A DNA stretch of 64,000 bases from JAIBDK01 sp965261915 (GTDB taxonomy: Bacteria; Pseudomonadota; Gammaproteobacteria; Arenicellales; Poriferihabitantaceae): contig CBDHDW010000013.1 of assembly GCA_965261915.1 (NCBI GenBank), positions 62,001 through 126,000 of the forward strand, in the 5' to 3' direction. Both the position numbers and the translations under genes were made by a program. A model generated the notes under the pieces. The model saw only the letters and a list, made by a program, of their open reading frames with translations, did not search any database and had not been told where the DNA came from. Shown piece after piece: positions 37,924-47,027 of the stretch; position 1 is the first letter of the stretch, and the number at the start of each line of letters is the position of its first letter.

Positions 37924-38219
37924 ATGAAATCACATGTTCAGGTAGCAGTCATTGGTGGTGGTTTGGTTGGATGCAGTATTTTGTATCACCTCACCAAACT
38001 GGGTTACAAAGATGTGGTTTTACTCGAACGTGAGGAGCTGACTTCTGGGTCTACCTGGCATGCAGCTGCAGGAATTCACGGTTTGCATGACAACAATAAC
38101 GTTTCCAGAATGCAGTACTACACGATGAATATGAAGTCGCAATCCTGGGTCAACCGCATAAAGCAAAATTGCTGGAGCAACCGTTGTTTGATCTTCGAGG
38201 TGAAAAGCTTAGATCCTGA
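37924..38219 (+). pseudogene. Dimethylglycine/sarcosine dehydrogenase-like gene, almost entirely deleted
   Basis: The front codes for an intact FAD-binding N-terminus, [52 protein letters not shown]. About 75 codons in, the frame jumps to what is recognisably the last 25 or so residues of the same family in another frame: [20 protein letters not shown] and GEKLRS, stop at 38217-38219. Roughly 700 codons, including the GcvT-like folate domain, are gone. Read straight through, the original frame gives a 105-residue nonsense-tailed protein. Second loss of this family in the window (compare 16247-16897). Confidence 0.85.
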
Positions 38220-38237
38220 ACCCCTGATTTCGGTTCT

Positions 38238-38780
38238 CTAAGCCAGATTTTCCAGTGTTTCCAATAGTGTTCCCGGATCTTCGTTAATGCAATAAAGCGA
38301 ACGGTGCTTTGGTTTTATAAATCCACTGGATACGGAATGGGAAATAAACTGATCCAGTAAAGTATAATAATCATTGATATTCAGCACACCGATTGGTTTT
38401 ATGTGAATTTCGAGTTGTGACCAGGTAATGGCCTCGAAAAGCTCTTCGAATGTTCCAAATCCCCCGGGCAAGGCAATGAATCCATCGGCAAGGTCTGCCA
38501 TTTTTTTCTTTCGCTGGTGCATACCGGATACTGAAATTAATTCAGAGAGCCCGGTATGCGTTACCTGATCCTGAAATAAATTCGCTGGAATAACACCGGT
38601 CACTTTTCCACCGCAATCCAGAACAGCGTCTGCTATTCGACCCATTAACCCAATATTTGCTCCTCCGTATACCAGTTCAATATTACGTTTAGCGATTTCA
38701 CGACCCAAACGGTCTGCAGCATTCAGAAAGGCAGGATCATTTCCAGGTTTGGAACCGCAATAGACGCAAATACGTTTCAT
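38238..38780 (-). CDS. LOG-family protein (cytokinin-type nucleoside 5'-monophosphate phosphoribohydrolase fold)
   Basis: 180 residues from the ATG at 38780. [13 protein letters not shown] starts a Rossmann-like fold, [19 protein letters not shown] follows, then the signature [20 protein letters not shown] (PGGxGTxxE). Family members cleave nucleotide monophosphates to base and ribose 5-phosphate, and many were once labelled lysine decarboxylases. Upstream in-frame codons are not protein-like, so the short start is used. Minus-strand pair with the SDR-like gene 49 bases upstream. Confidence 0.9.
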   Translation of the reverse strand: MKRICVYCGSKPGNDPAFLNAADRLGREIAKRNIELVYGGANIGLMGRIADAVLDCGGKVTGVIPANLFQDQVTHTGLSELISVSGMHQRKKKMADLADGFIALPGGFGTFEELFEAITWSQLEIHIKPIGVLNINDYYTLLDQFISHSVSSGFIKPKHRSLYCINEDPGTLLETLENLA

Positions 38781-38829
38781 TTTTATTGTTTCCGTAAATA
38801 AACAATCATTATCGGCCTGGCTAAATTGT

Positions 38830-39543
38830 TCAGCTAATACTGTTTTGAACAGGATCGATTGGGTTTTGTGAACCGATGATTTCAATGAACCGATCGGTAA
38901 CAGCGTTATCTTCAGGCTGCAGCAAATGTTGCTCGGTGTCTGCGGGATAGTATTTTTTTCTCACCGCAGTGCGTACCGTGTCGCAGGCAAGTGTAAAGGC
39001 TCGAGTATTCGAGGTTTCATTTTCCTGATTAATAATTTCACAAAGATTCTCGACCCCGGCAAACCCACAACCCACTGCTCCCCAGTACGCTCGGCCAACG
39101 CGCCCTGAGCTCATTACCGGGAATAGGATACGACCGCATCCAGATCTGTTGATAAGTGGTAACAGTGATTTCGTAAGATACATTGGGCGGGTTAGCTGTT
39201 GCTCCAGTACCGATTGCCACGTTGCCATCGATGCGTGGATGATCGGGGTTAATGGTGCGCCCCACATCGCACAGTGTGTGAGACCGTGAAGAGATGCGTA
39301 TTGTTCAGAAAGTGAGTTTGCAAGCAGATCAAATTGAATGGTATCAGATTTCAGGATGTCAAATTCAACCATGAGCGGTTGATTCGATGTTGATTGGTAA
39401 ATTTGGTCATAGACTGGGGTCATGGTGCGTTGTTTTTTGTCGAGCAGGATCAAGTCTGCACCAGAATCGGCATACGCCAGTGCGACCGCGGCACCAAGGT
39501 CGGAACCTGCGCCACTGATTAATATTGTTTTACCCTGAAGCAT
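38830..39543 (-). CDS. SDR-family protein (YciK-like) with altered catalytic residues
   Basis: 237 residues. The NAD(P)-binding start is good (MLQGKTILISGAGSDLGAAVALAYADSGADLILLDKK). The middle THCAMWGAPLTPI and ILFPVMSSGRVGRAYWGAVGCGFAGVENL follow the YciK pattern, where active members read GRANWGAYxxSKFA. Here the catalytic Tyr is Val and the Lys is Phe, so the usual proton relay is lost. It may bind cofactor without SDR catalysis or be decaying. Upstream of and codirectional with the LOG gene. Confidence 0.78.
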   Translation of the reverse strand: MLQGKTILISGAGSDLGAAVALAYADSGADLILLDKKQRTMTPVYDQIYQSTSNQPLMVEFDILKSDTIQFDLLANSLSEQYASLHGLTHCAMWGAPLTPIIHASMATWQSVLEQQLTRPMYLTKSLLPLINRSGCGRILFPVMSSGRVGRAYWGAVGCGFAGVENLCEIINQENETSNTRAFTLACDTVRTAVRKKYYPADTEQHLLQPEDNAVTDRFIEIIGSQNPIDPVQNSIS

Positions 39544-39697
39544 ATAGCAGATGTCTGGAAGTCATTCCGATAGGGAATTGAGATAAACCGGTGTGCTGAT
39601 TGTATCGTTTTCTATGTACAATTATTTAACTGGAACGACAGATCTGTTTTAGAATCTGGCGGCAGTTTTCCAAATCAACCGACACGCTTTATTGAAC

Positions 39698-40192
39698 ATG
39701 AATATACCCAGCCGCGGTTTTCCAGATTCCGAATTTGAAATGCGTACAAACCGAATGCAAAGAATTATGCGCGACAAGGAGGTTGATGCAATTTTGCTAA
39801 CCACCGAACCAAACGTTAGATACTTTAGCGGGTTTCTCTCGCAATTTTGGCAGAGTCCAACGCGCCCCTGGTTTTTAATTCTTCCGGCAGAGGGAAAGCC
39901 TGGAGCAGTGATTCCGGAGATCGGTGTTAGCGGAATGGAGGCAACCTGGATCGATGAAATATTTAGCTGGCCGTCTCCTCGCCCTGAAGATGATGGTGTC
40001 TCGATTCTGGTTTCCCGGCTTAACAGTCTGCCAAACCGGTATGGGCGAATCGGTATGACCATTGGCGCAGAAAGTCATTTGCGTATGCCGGTAAATAATT
40101 TACGGCAGCTGAGAAGGCAATTAAAAGGTTTCCTAATTACCACTATAGATAAGTCGCTCTACCCCGTATATAATAACAGTCTATCTATTTAA
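39698..40192 (+). pseudogene. M24 metallopeptidase (Xaa-Pro aminopeptidase-like), N-terminal part, cut by IS1595
   Basis: The creatinase-type N-terminal domain of an M24 peptidase: MRTNRMQRIMRDKEVDAILLTTEPNVRYFSGFLSQFW and so on up to LRQLRRQLKGF. At 40132 the IS1595 element begins and the frame runs 20 codons into it before stopping. Removing the element and one target copy rejoins QLKGF to ELVDIAAEMHNLR at 41172 in frame. This gives 390 residues from the ATG at 39698, a normal length for the family. The gene is otherwise intact, so the interruption is recent. Confidence 0.88.
40124..40131. repeat. Target site duplication, left copy (IS1595)
   Basis: AAAGGTTT, repeated at 41164-41171. Eight bases is the standard for IS1595. 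Confidence 0.95.
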
Positions 40193-41163
40193 TTCATAAG
40201 GGGTATGTCATGGCGCGCAATAAGGTGCAATTCCAGAAAGGGGTTAGCTTGAACGATTTTATCAAACAGTACGGTACCGAAGACCAATGCTTCGATGCGC
40301 TTTATGCTTGGCGGTGGCCCAAAGGGTTCCAGTGTCCGGCCTGTGGTCACGACAAGTGCTGCCAGTTGACCATCCGTAAACTTCAGCAGTGCAATCGCTG
40401 CAATCGCCAGACTTCACTGACGGCTGGAACGATCTTTGAATCCACCAAACTACCGCTCACGCTATGGTTCCAGGGTATCTATCTGATCACACAGGACAAG
40501 AAAGGCATCTCGGCCATGAAACTGCATCGTCACCTGGGTATTTCCTACAATGCCGCATGGCGGATGAAGCACAAGCTTATGCAGGTGATGATGGAGCGGG
40601 ATCACAATAACAAACTATCCGGGTTGATTGAATTGGATGATGCCTACCTGGGCGGCGAGCGTACCGGGTGCAAGCCGGGACGCGGTGCTGCCGGTAAGAC
40701 GCCTTTTGTAGCGGCGGTGGAGACCACGGCCGATCATTGCCCTGTTCGGGTTAAGTTGTCGGTCGTAAAGGGTTTCCGCACAGAAGCGATTAAGTCATGG
40801 AGTCAGCAACATCTGACCGAGGGCAGTACTGTTATCTCCGATGGTTTGGCGTGCTTTAATGCCGTTGTCGAGGCAGGTTGCTTGCATGACAAGATGGTGT
40901 GCGGCGGTGGCAGAGCGTCTGTCGAAAAACCTGAGTTCTATTGGGTCAATACGATTCTGGGTAACTTAAAGAGTTCATTACGCAGTACCTATCATGCTAT
41001 TCGACCTAAATATGCTCAGCGATACTTGTCGGAATTTCAGTATCGTTTCAATCGTCGTTTTGATTTGAACGACCTCATTCCCAGGCTTGCTTGCGCGGCA
41101 CTCAGAACGCCACCGATGCCGGAAAACTTGCTGAAGATAGGCTTGGGTTAGATGGTAATTAGG
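40132..41163 (+). mobile_element. IS1595-family insertion sequence, complete
   Basis: 1032 bp with terminal repeats CCTAATTACCA (40132-40142) and TGGTAATTAGG (41153-41163), flanked by a perfect 8-bp duplication. One intact transposase gene. Inserted into codon-continuous M24 peptidase sequence; both flanks are the same gene. Confidence 0.96.
40210..41151 (+). CDS. IS1595-family transposase
   Basis: 313 residues. An N-terminal zinc-ribbon (CPACGHDKCC and CNRCNRQTSLTAGTIFESTKLPL) is followed by an ISXO2-like DDE domain: IELDDAYLGG (first Asp), VISDGLACF (second Asp) and WVNTILGNLKSSLRSTYHAI, where IS1595 group members have Asn/His in place of the Glu. The frame is open and the element is probably active. 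Confidence 0.94.
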   Translation: MARNKVQFQKGVSLNDFIKQYGTEDQCFDALYAWRWPKGFQCPACGHDKCCQLTIRKLQQCNRCNRQTSLTAGTIFESTKLPLTLWFQGIYLITQDKKGISAMKLHRHLGISYNAAWRMKHKLMQVMMERDHNNKLSGLIELDDAYLGGERTGCKPGRGAAGKTPFVAAVETTADHCPVRVKLSVVKGFRTEAIKSWSQQHLTEGSTVISDGLACFNAVVEAGCLHDKMVCGGGRASVEKPEFYWVNTILGNLKSSLRSTYHAIRPKYAQRYLSEFQYRFNRRFDLNDLIPRLACAALRTPPMPENLLKIGLG

Positions 41164-41910
41164 AAAGGTTTTGAGCTGGTTGATATTGCCGCCGAGATGC
41201 ACAATTTACGTATGGTGAAATCTGATTTGGAAATTGCCAAGACGCGTCATATTTGTCAAATTGTTTCCGATGCGTTTGAGGAGTTTTCTACGTTTGCGTC
41301 AATGGGTATGACTGAAGCGGATATCGTTCGGCAATTTAAAATACGAATTCTGGAAAAAGGTGCGGACGCTGTGTCTTACGTTGTTGCGGGCTCCGGACAT
41401 GGCGGTTATGACAGCATTATTATGGGACCTACCGATCGAGTTCTCGGAGAAGGTGATTTAATGATGATTGATACCGGTTCGTCATACGATGGTTACTTCA
41501 GCGATTTCGATCGTAACTGGGCATTTGGCAAAGCGGATGAGGCGGTGTGTCGAGCCCACGAAGTTGTCTGGGATGCGACGGAGGCGGGATTCGCCGTGGC
41601 CCGACCAGGGGCAACAACCACAGATTTGTGGAATGCGATGAATCAGGTGATGGTTGATGCGGGAAGTTTGGGTAATGATGTGGGACGGCTAGGTCATGGG
41701 CTGGGCATGGAACTTACCGAGCGGCCGTCCAATACCGCAACCGACAACACGCAATTGGAAGCCGGGATGATAATGACACTCGAACCAGGCATGACGTTTG
41801 CACCAGGGAAGCAGATGGTTCACGAAGAAAACATAGTGATCACAGAAGACGGTGCAGAATGGTTAACCACTAGAGCGCCAAGGGAGCTGATCGTGGTTAA
41901 CCAGTTTTAG
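41152..41910 (+). pseudogene. M24 metallopeptidase, C-terminal catalytic part (rest of the gene cut by IS1595)
   Basis: The pita-bread catalytic domain. Metal ligands are seen in MMIDTGSSYDGYFSDFDRNW (two Asp), RLGHGLGMELTERP (His), TLEPGM (Glu) and VHEENIV (Glu). The first codons (41152-41171) are IS and target-duplication sequence, and genuine sequence starts at FELVDIAAE. All five ligands are intact, so an internal start could still make a catalytic domain, but it would lack the N-terminal domain needed for normal assembly. Confidence 0.88.
41164..41171. repeat. Target site duplication, right copy (IS1595)
   Basis: AAAGGTTT, identical to 40124-40131. Confidence 0.95.
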
Positions 41911-41959
41911 GTGATCCAAGGTTATCCCGATCACTTTAATTTGAGATGATCAGTTGCAG

Positions 41960-43048
41960 CTATAATGCCGAAATTACCCGGTCACCAAACTCATCTGTAC
42001 TAACCATATGAACGCCGGCACCCGGTTTGGATAGATCCGGAGTGGAATAACCTTCTGCGAATACAGATTCCATCGCTTTCCATAAATTACTGGCTTCTTC
42101 ACGCATGCCAAAGCTCATATCTAGCATCATTGCGACCGAACCAATCATCGAATACGGATTCGCAATATTTTGTCCGGCTATGTCGGGAGCAGACCCGTGT
42201 GAGGGTTCGTAGTAAGCTTTTTCAGGCCCCACACATGCTGACGGCATCAGTCCCAGAGACCCCAGAATTCCACCGCCCTGATCGCTGAGAATGTCGCCAA
42301 ACATGTTTTCCATAACCATGACATCGAACTGACCCGGGTTCAGACAAAGATGGGTTGCCGCGGCATCAACCAACATGTGATGAACTTCCACTTCTGGATA
42401 ATCTTTCGATGTCTCGTCAATAATATCGGTCCATAATATGCTTGATTTCAGGACATTGCTCTTGTGGATGTTGTGCAATTTTCGATTACGCTTCATGGCG
42501 ATATCAAACGCGACATCCACCGTTCTTTTTACCAGGTATTCGTCATATTCAAGCACCTCTCTGACATAACGCTGTCCGGAATCATTTACCCCGGTTTCTT
42601 TTTCTCCGAAATAGATGCCGCCAACCAGTTCGCGAATGATCATGATATCGATACCGTCACCAATAATTTCTGGTTTCAGTGGCGAGAAATGGGAAAGTGA
42701 AGGCGGTAGGTAAACCGGGCGAAAATTCGCAAAGGTATCGTACCGTTTACGCATTGGAAGCAAAGCGCCGCGCTCTGGTTGTTCATCGACCGGAATCTTT
42801 TTAGATTCTTCATGGCTTAACCCAATGGTGCCTTTCAAGATTGCATCCGCCTGATCGCACATATTGATGGTTTCCTGCGGAAAGCTTGATCCGGTATCAA
42901 ACCATGCAGTAGCGCCGAATGCGCCTTCCAATAGCGCAAATTTTACGTCGTTTCTGTTCTCAATAAAGTTTAATACTTTAATGGCCTGGGCCATGATTTC
43001 TGTGCCGATACCATCTCCGGCTAATAAAGCAATTTTGTACTCTTTCAT
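41960..43048 (-). CDS. leuB: 3-isopropylmalate dehydrogenase-like NAD-dependent beta-decarboxylating dehydrogenase
   Basis: Oxidative decarboxylation of 3-isopropylmalate in leucine synthesis. 362 residues from the ATG at 43048, which is preceded by an AAAA-rich leader. LLAGDGIGTEIMAQAIKVL, substrate Arg in MRKRYDTFANFRPVY and ELVGGIYFGE, NIHKSNVLKSSILW, and MENMFGDILSDQGGGILGSLGLMPSA with the metal Asp residues are all present, then YEPSHGSAPDIAGQNIANP. leuA, leuC and leuD are not next to it, so a tartrate or other 2-hydroxyacid role is a less likely alternative. Confidence 0.85.
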   Translation of the reverse strand: MKEYKIALLAGDGIGTEIMAQAIKVLNFIENRNDVKFALLEGAFGATAWFDTGSSFPQETINMCDQADAILKGTIGLSHEESKKIPVDEQPERGALLPMRKRYDTFANFRPVYLPPSLSHFSPLKPEIIGDGIDIMIIRELVGGIYFGEKETGVNDSGQRYVREVLEYDEYLVKRTVDVAFDIAMKRNRKLHNIHKSNVLKSSILWTDIIDETSKDYPEVEVHHMLVDAAATHLCLNPGQFDVMVMENMFGDILSDQGGGILGSLGLMPSACVGPEKAYYEPSHGSAPDIAGQNIANPYSMIGSVAMMLDMSFGMREEASNLWKAMESVFAEGYSTPDLSKPGAGVHMVSTDEFGDRVISAL

Positions 43049-43085
43049 TTTTTCAATACCAGATAACAGAAGTTTCCTGAATGGG

Positions 43086-43862
43086 TTAGTCCCAGTTCGG
43101 TTTTCGTTTTTCAATAAAAGCATCGATGCCTTCGACCGTTTCTTCGAGCATCGTGTTGCTGGATATGGTTTCGGCTGCCCCAGCGTAGGCTTCGGATAAA
43201 TCTTCGCCAAGCTGTTTGTAAAACATTTCCTTGCCCAGGCTGATCACGCGTTTTGGGTGACGTACAATATTACCTGTGAGGTCTTCGATGGCCTGATCAA
43301 GCGCATTCGGTTCCACTACGGAATTAATCAGACCGTATTTTTCTGCGGTGTCAGCATCGATAAACTCACCGGTCATCAACATTTCCATTGCGCGTTTGCG
43401 ATTTACGTTACGACTGAGAGCAACTGCTGGTGTTGAACAGAACAAGCCTACACGAATTCCTGAAACGGCGAATGTTGCTGCACTCGAACTAATAGCCATG
43501 TCGCAGGTAGCCACCAACTGGCAACCTGCTGCGGTCGCCATGCCGTGCACTTTCCCAATGATCGGCTGCGGTAGTGCCACCATTTTTTTCATCATCGAAC
43601 TGCATTTCGAAAATAGCTTGTGATGTTCTGATCGTTCTGCACTTTTGCGTATTTGCTTAAGATCATGGCCCGCGCAAAATGCCTTACCGTTGGCGGCAAG
43701 AACAACGGCTTTGATGTTTTTGTTTTCGGCAATACTGTCAAACTGCTGGATAAGGGCATCCAGTAATTCGTTTGAAAGAGCGTTGTATTGCTCGGCTCGA
43801 TTAAGAGTCAGGGTTGCAACGCTTCCAACAATATTGCTGATTAAAATATCGTGCTTAGTCAT
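43086..43862 (-). CDS. Enoyl-CoA hydratase/isomerase family protein
   Basis: A 258-residue crotonase-fold enzyme. The oxyanion-hole residues lie in AFCAGHDLKQIRKSAERSE and GKVHGMATAAGCQLVATCDMAISS; AEKYGLINSVVEPNALDQAI and a C-terminal FIEKRKPNWD complete the pattern. AGHDLK is common in a subgroup often annotated as enoyl-CoA hydratase domain-containing 3 (ECHDC3-like). Upstream of and codirectional with leuB, 37 bases apart. The CoA substrate is unknown. Confidence 0.87.
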   Translation of the reverse strand: MTKHDILISNIVGSVATLTLNRAEQYNALSNELLDALIQQFDSIAENKNIKAVVLAANGKAFCAGHDLKQIRKSAERSEHHKLFSKCSSMMKKMVALPQPIIGKVHGMATAAGCQLVATCDMAISSSAATFAVSGIRVGLFCSTPAVALSRNVNRKRAMEMLMTGEFIDADTAEKYGLINSVVEPNALDQAIEDLTGNIVRHPKRVISLGKEMFYKQLGEDLSEAYAGAAETISSNTMLEETVEGIDAFIEKRKPNWD

Positions 43863-43995
43863 GATCGTATTTCAACAGAAGGTTAGGAGATAATGATATC
43901 GAAAATCTATGCACGCGGTGTTTACAGGCAATTAAAAAAGGTGCGCGTACACCCTTTGGAAAAACCAATGCCCACTTTAAGGCTGGCGTTTGACT

Positions 43996-44418
43996 TTACT
44001 GGGACTGCTCTACCATATACTGCACTGCAGCGGTGACAGCGTCATCACTCAGGCTCGGGCTTCCGCCTTTTGCCGGCATTACGCCTGTAGAACCCTGAAA
44101 TCCATTGATAGCGTGTTCTACAAGTGTTTCGAAGCCCTGATCAGTTCGCGGCCCCCAGACTGCTGAATCGCCCAGTGTCGGTGCCCCTCCAATACCAGCG
44201 CCATGGCAGGCCCCGCAGGCGGTGTTGTATACAGATTCGCCATCGGCAGGCCCTTCTGCCGTTCCAGAAGATGCGGAATTTTCCTCAGAAACGTTAAGTT
44301 GGCCAATTGCGGAAACACGGGCTTCAACAGATTCTGGTGAGTTGTGAGTGGCGTAAACGGCGATTGATCCGAATACTACAGTACAGCCAATCAAGGCTAT
44401 TGAGGTTAATTTGGTCAT
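43996..44418 (-). CDS. Cytochrome c5-like class I c-type cytochrome
   Basis: 140 residues. A signal/anchor ALIGCTVVFGSIAVYATHN is followed by a linker and a mono-heme domain. The heme motif is CGACH in YNTACGACHGAGIGGAPTLG, the axial Met lies in TGVMPAKGGSPSLSDDAV, and AAVQYMVEQSQ closes the last helix. Periplasmic or membrane-tethered electron carrier of the respiratory chain, as cytochrome c5 in gammaproteobacteria. Confidence 0.92.
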   Translation of the reverse strand: MTKLTSIALIGCTVVFGSIAVYATHNSPESVEARVSAIGQLNVSEENSASSGTAEGPADGESVYNTACGACHGAGIGGAPTLGDSAVWGPRTDQGFETLVEHAINGFQGSTGVMPAKGGSPSLSDDAVTAAVQYMVEQSQ

Positions 44419-44485
44419 TATTTGAGATGCTGTTTTTAGGTTTCAAAGGGCAATACGGATCAACCGTAGCGCCGTTTCGAGGCCA

Positions 44486-44692
44486 GATTATACCGTAAAT
44501 TTGCCACTACAAAAGCCTCTAAAAAAATTCAAATGCAAAGGCCATAGGCGCGGACAGGTTTACGCAGACAGTGCTTATCCCCACAGGGCACCAGTGCCAA
44601 CAAAGACAATGACCAGAAACGGGGCAAAGAAAACAATAGAATCCTGCACCGGGCTTATCGCAACACGCCATTAACGGCGCAGCAAAAAGCGC
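44486..44692 (+). mobile_element. IS5-family fragment, permuted copy
   Basis: Two blocks that also occur near 48 kb, but in reverse order. 44486-44541 is identical over 56 bases to 48059-48114, the end of the transposase gene. 44548-44692 matches 47786-47930 at about 93% (135 of 145), the middle of the gene (QVYADRAYT to TPLTAQQKA). Here the 3' block precedes the middle block, so the fragment derives from tandem or circular copies. No element ends remain. Confidence 0.8.
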
Positions 44693-45163
44693 TGACAATA
44701 GCGATTTTTTGGTGTCGTATTGATGATTGAGAGAATATGGGCGAAAAAATGAGGCTAGTTTATAAAAAATGACGTTGTTTGTGAGTTGTGCCGAGTGTTT
44801 TGTGGATTATGCAAAAGCTTCCTATAATAAAAATTGATTTTACGATAAATTATTAAATGGAATAGATAGACTATACCTATACCAAATAGAGAAAAATAAT
44901 TTATTTCTCTGGCGTTTTTCAGGTAAGGTAACTATCTTGGAATTTGTATAGGTCAGCACGATACGAAAAGTAACGGGAGTATGGTGCAGATGCGCAGTTG
45001 CATGTAGCGCGTCAAGTGCCTGATAAATTGCCAGAGAATTGGTAATAGACCGCCTGCTTTTGGGTTGGTCTTGAAAGCAAATCATAAGATACAAACTATA
45101 TCGTTGCTACAATCAAGCATTGTTGCAATCAATCAACAACAAAATTAGCTGAGGACTTGAATT
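44693..45163. other. AT-rich leader upstream of the first Amt gene
   Basis: No gene recognised in these 470 bases. The stretch is AT-rich and should hold the amt promoter, but I could not identify a convincing -24/-12 (sigma-54) or -35/-10 pair. The last 30 bases contain short CAATCAA/CAATCAAC repeats before the start codon. Confidence 0.4.
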
Positions 45164-46537
45164 ATGACTGATGAACTTGCATCGCTGGTTGTTATATTCA
45201 CCGAGTTTTACTATTGGCTCACCATCCCCCTGATGTTTCTAATCCATGTCGGGTTCTGTATGTATGAAGTCGGCGCATCGCGCTACAAGAACCACATGCA
45301 CACGCTGATGAAAAACACCATGCTTATCCCATTGGTGACCGTGACGTTTTTCTTCTTCGGCTGGTGGATTTATTTCGCACTGGTCAATGGCCCCGGCATC
45401 ACGGGTGGTTTGGGCGACACGTCCAATGCGACCCCTTGGAGTCAATTGATGGCGCCGCATTTAGGGGGTGCAGAGGACAACTTTTGGGCGCGTCTTAACG
45501 GCGTATTCTGGGCCGCCTTCCTGCTGTTTGCATGGACTGCCGCCTCCATTGTTTCTGGCTCGGTCATTGAGCGTATCCGTCCTAGTGCATTCTGGATATT
45601 GGCAGTGCTGATTGGCTCGGTCATGTGGGTTATTGATGCCTCATGGGGATGGTCATGGAATGGTTGGATGGTTGTCAAGTTGGGCTATCACGATGCCTAT
45701 GCGTCAGGTGTTATCCACGCCATAGCCGGCGGTTTTGCCCTGGGCATATTGGTAGTTTTAGGTCCGCGAATTGGGAAATTTGCTGCCGATGGTACGCCAC
45801 GGGACATTAACCCGCACAATCCTTGGTTGGTTACGATTGGTCTGTTTCTTATCTATACCGGCTTCTGGGGTTTCTATGTTGCTTGTAACGTCCCTATCAT
45901 TGACGTTTATAGCGCGGGGATGCTGGATGTTGCTGATAAATCCTATTTCAGTGCAACCAATATTTATCTGCAACCAACCACACTGTCTGCGATTACGTTT
46001 AACTTCCTTATGTCATTGTCAGGCGGTTTAATGGCGGCTTACATGGTCTCTAAGGGCGATGCGTTCTGGACTTATTCTGGTGGACTGGCGGGTGTCATCG
46101 CCGCTTCAGCGGGTAACGACCTGTACCACCCGCTTCAGGCGATGTTGATTGCCGCTGTTGTGGTCGTCATTATCTACAAGATGCACTTTTGGGTTGAGCG
46201 TAAATTCAAAATTGATGATGCAGTCGGTGCGGTTGCGGTGCATGGCTATGCGGGCTTTATCGGTGTGGTGGTTGCTGGCTTTATGCTGTGGGGCTATCCA
46301 TCCTCGCCATTTGAAGGATATGCCACGATTTCACCTTGGGGACAATTCATCGGTGCGATCATCATGTTTGTTGTTCTGGGATTTATTCCAGCCTATATTG
46401 TTTCCAAGATATTGAATGGCATGGGCTTGTTGCGTATTCCGCGTGAAGTCGAATTGGTCGGTTTGGATATTAATTCCGAAACGCAACGACAAGCGGATGC
46501 ACAGGCTGTTAGAGAAGCAATTCGTAACGAGGTCTAA
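45164..46537 (+). CDS. amt: Ammonium transporter, Amt family (first copy)
   Basis: Inner-membrane ammonium (or methylammonium) channel, 457 residues with about eleven helices. The twin pore histidines are present in DAYASGVIHAIAGG and DDAVGAVAVHGYAGF, and the Asp eight residues before the first His corresponds to the recruitment Asp of AmtB. SIVSGSVIERIRPSAFWIL is the conserved family block. The N-terminus has no cleavable signal peptide and starts outside (TDELASLVVIFTEFYYW). No glnK lies next to it; instead a small membrane protein follows 131 bases later. Confidence 0.95.
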   Translation: MTDELASLVVIFTEFYYWLTIPLMFLIHVGFCMYEVGASRYKNHMHTLMKNTMLIPLVTVTFFFFGWWIYFALVNGPGITGGLGDTSNATPWSQLMAPHLGGAEDNFWARLNGVFWAAFLLFAWTAASIVSGSVIERIRPSAFWILAVLIGSVMWVIDASWGWSWNGWMVVKLGYHDAYASGVIHAIAGGFALGILVVLGPRIGKFAADGTPRDINPHNPWLVTIGLFLIYTGFWGFYVACNVPIIDVYSAGMLDVADKSYFSATNIYLQPTTLSAITFNFLMSLSGGLMAAYMVSKGDAFWTYSGGLAGVIAASAGNDLYHPLQAMLIAAVVVVIIYKMHFWVERKFKIDDAVGAVAVHGYAGFIGVVVAGFMLWGYPSSPFEGYATISPWGQFIGAIIMFVVLGFIPAYIVSKILNGMGLLRIPREVELVGLDINSETQRQADAQAVREAIRNEV

Positions 46538-46543
46538 TTTTAT

Positions 46544-46624
46544 AAGGGTTGCCCTCTATTAACCGGCATACAATGCATCCTGCGCATAAGTGCGAGGAAG
46601 TCCCGCGCTAATAGAGGTGCCCTT
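46544..46624 (+). promoter_or_regulatory. Inverted-repeat RNA structure between amt and the small membrane gene
   Basis: An outer stem is formed by AAGGG (46544) with CCCTT (46620), plus CCTCTATTA (46553-46561) with TAATAGAGG (46609-46617). Inside are smaller hairpins such as CGCA TAAG TGCG. There is no T tract, so it looks more like a processing or stabilising element than a terminator. Confidence 0.45.
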
Positions 46625-46668
46625 TAGGATTTTATCGATTTTTAACATATATTACTGCGGAGATTATT

Positions 46669-46917
46669 ATGGCAACAGGTATGGTGGACAACTGGCTCAA
46701 CGTTGATACGTTCGGACCTATTTATCCTTTCGTCGGTACTGAGTTTCTATTGGTGTTGGTTGGCTTAGCATTCTGGATTATTTGGCATATTTGGCAAATG
46801 AAGTCAGAAGCGGCGGAGTTCGAAAAAGATATAGAGAAAATTAACCAGCGTGGAGGGGTCGCTAAAGTGCTGGACGATGAGAGCAACCGAGAGGTCAGCG
46901 ATTTGGCTGGCGGATAA
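46669..46917 (+). CDS. Small membrane protein accompanying Amt
   Basis: 82 residues: a short outside segment (MATGMVDNWLNVDTFGPIYPF), one hydrophobic helix (FLLVLVGLAFWIIWHIW) and a charged cytoplasmic tail with EFEKDIEKINQRGG. I do not recognise a family. A similarly built protein follows the second Amt (49715-49879), suggesting an Amt-associated subunit or regulator. A good GGAG-type site (GCGGAG) precedes the ATG. Confidence 0.78.
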   Translation: MATGMVDNWLNVDTFGPIYPFVGTEFLLVLVGLAFWIIWHIWQMKSEAAEFEKDIEKINQRGGVAKVLDDESNREVSDLAGG

Positions 46918-47027
46918 CATTCCGCTTTGCTTCTGATTATCTTTTGTGCCCCTTTACGGTTCGCTGTGAAGGGGTTTTCTTTGTCTCATCCCGGACTGAT
47001 GGACGTGTTTGATGGTCGTAACCTGTC

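Noticed and set aside
41152..41171. Genuine start of an M24 peptidase at 41152
   Set aside because: Those bases are the IS1595 right end and the target duplication; the real sequence resumes at 41172.
43049..43210. Longer start for the leuB gene
   Set aside because: It would overlap the enoyl-CoA hydratase gene by 125 bases and adds residues before the conserved LeuB N-terminus.
44693..45163. A sigma-54 promoter for the first amt gene
   Set aside because: TGG and TTGC words exist near 44980, but the spacing between GG and GC is wrong by about 5 bases.
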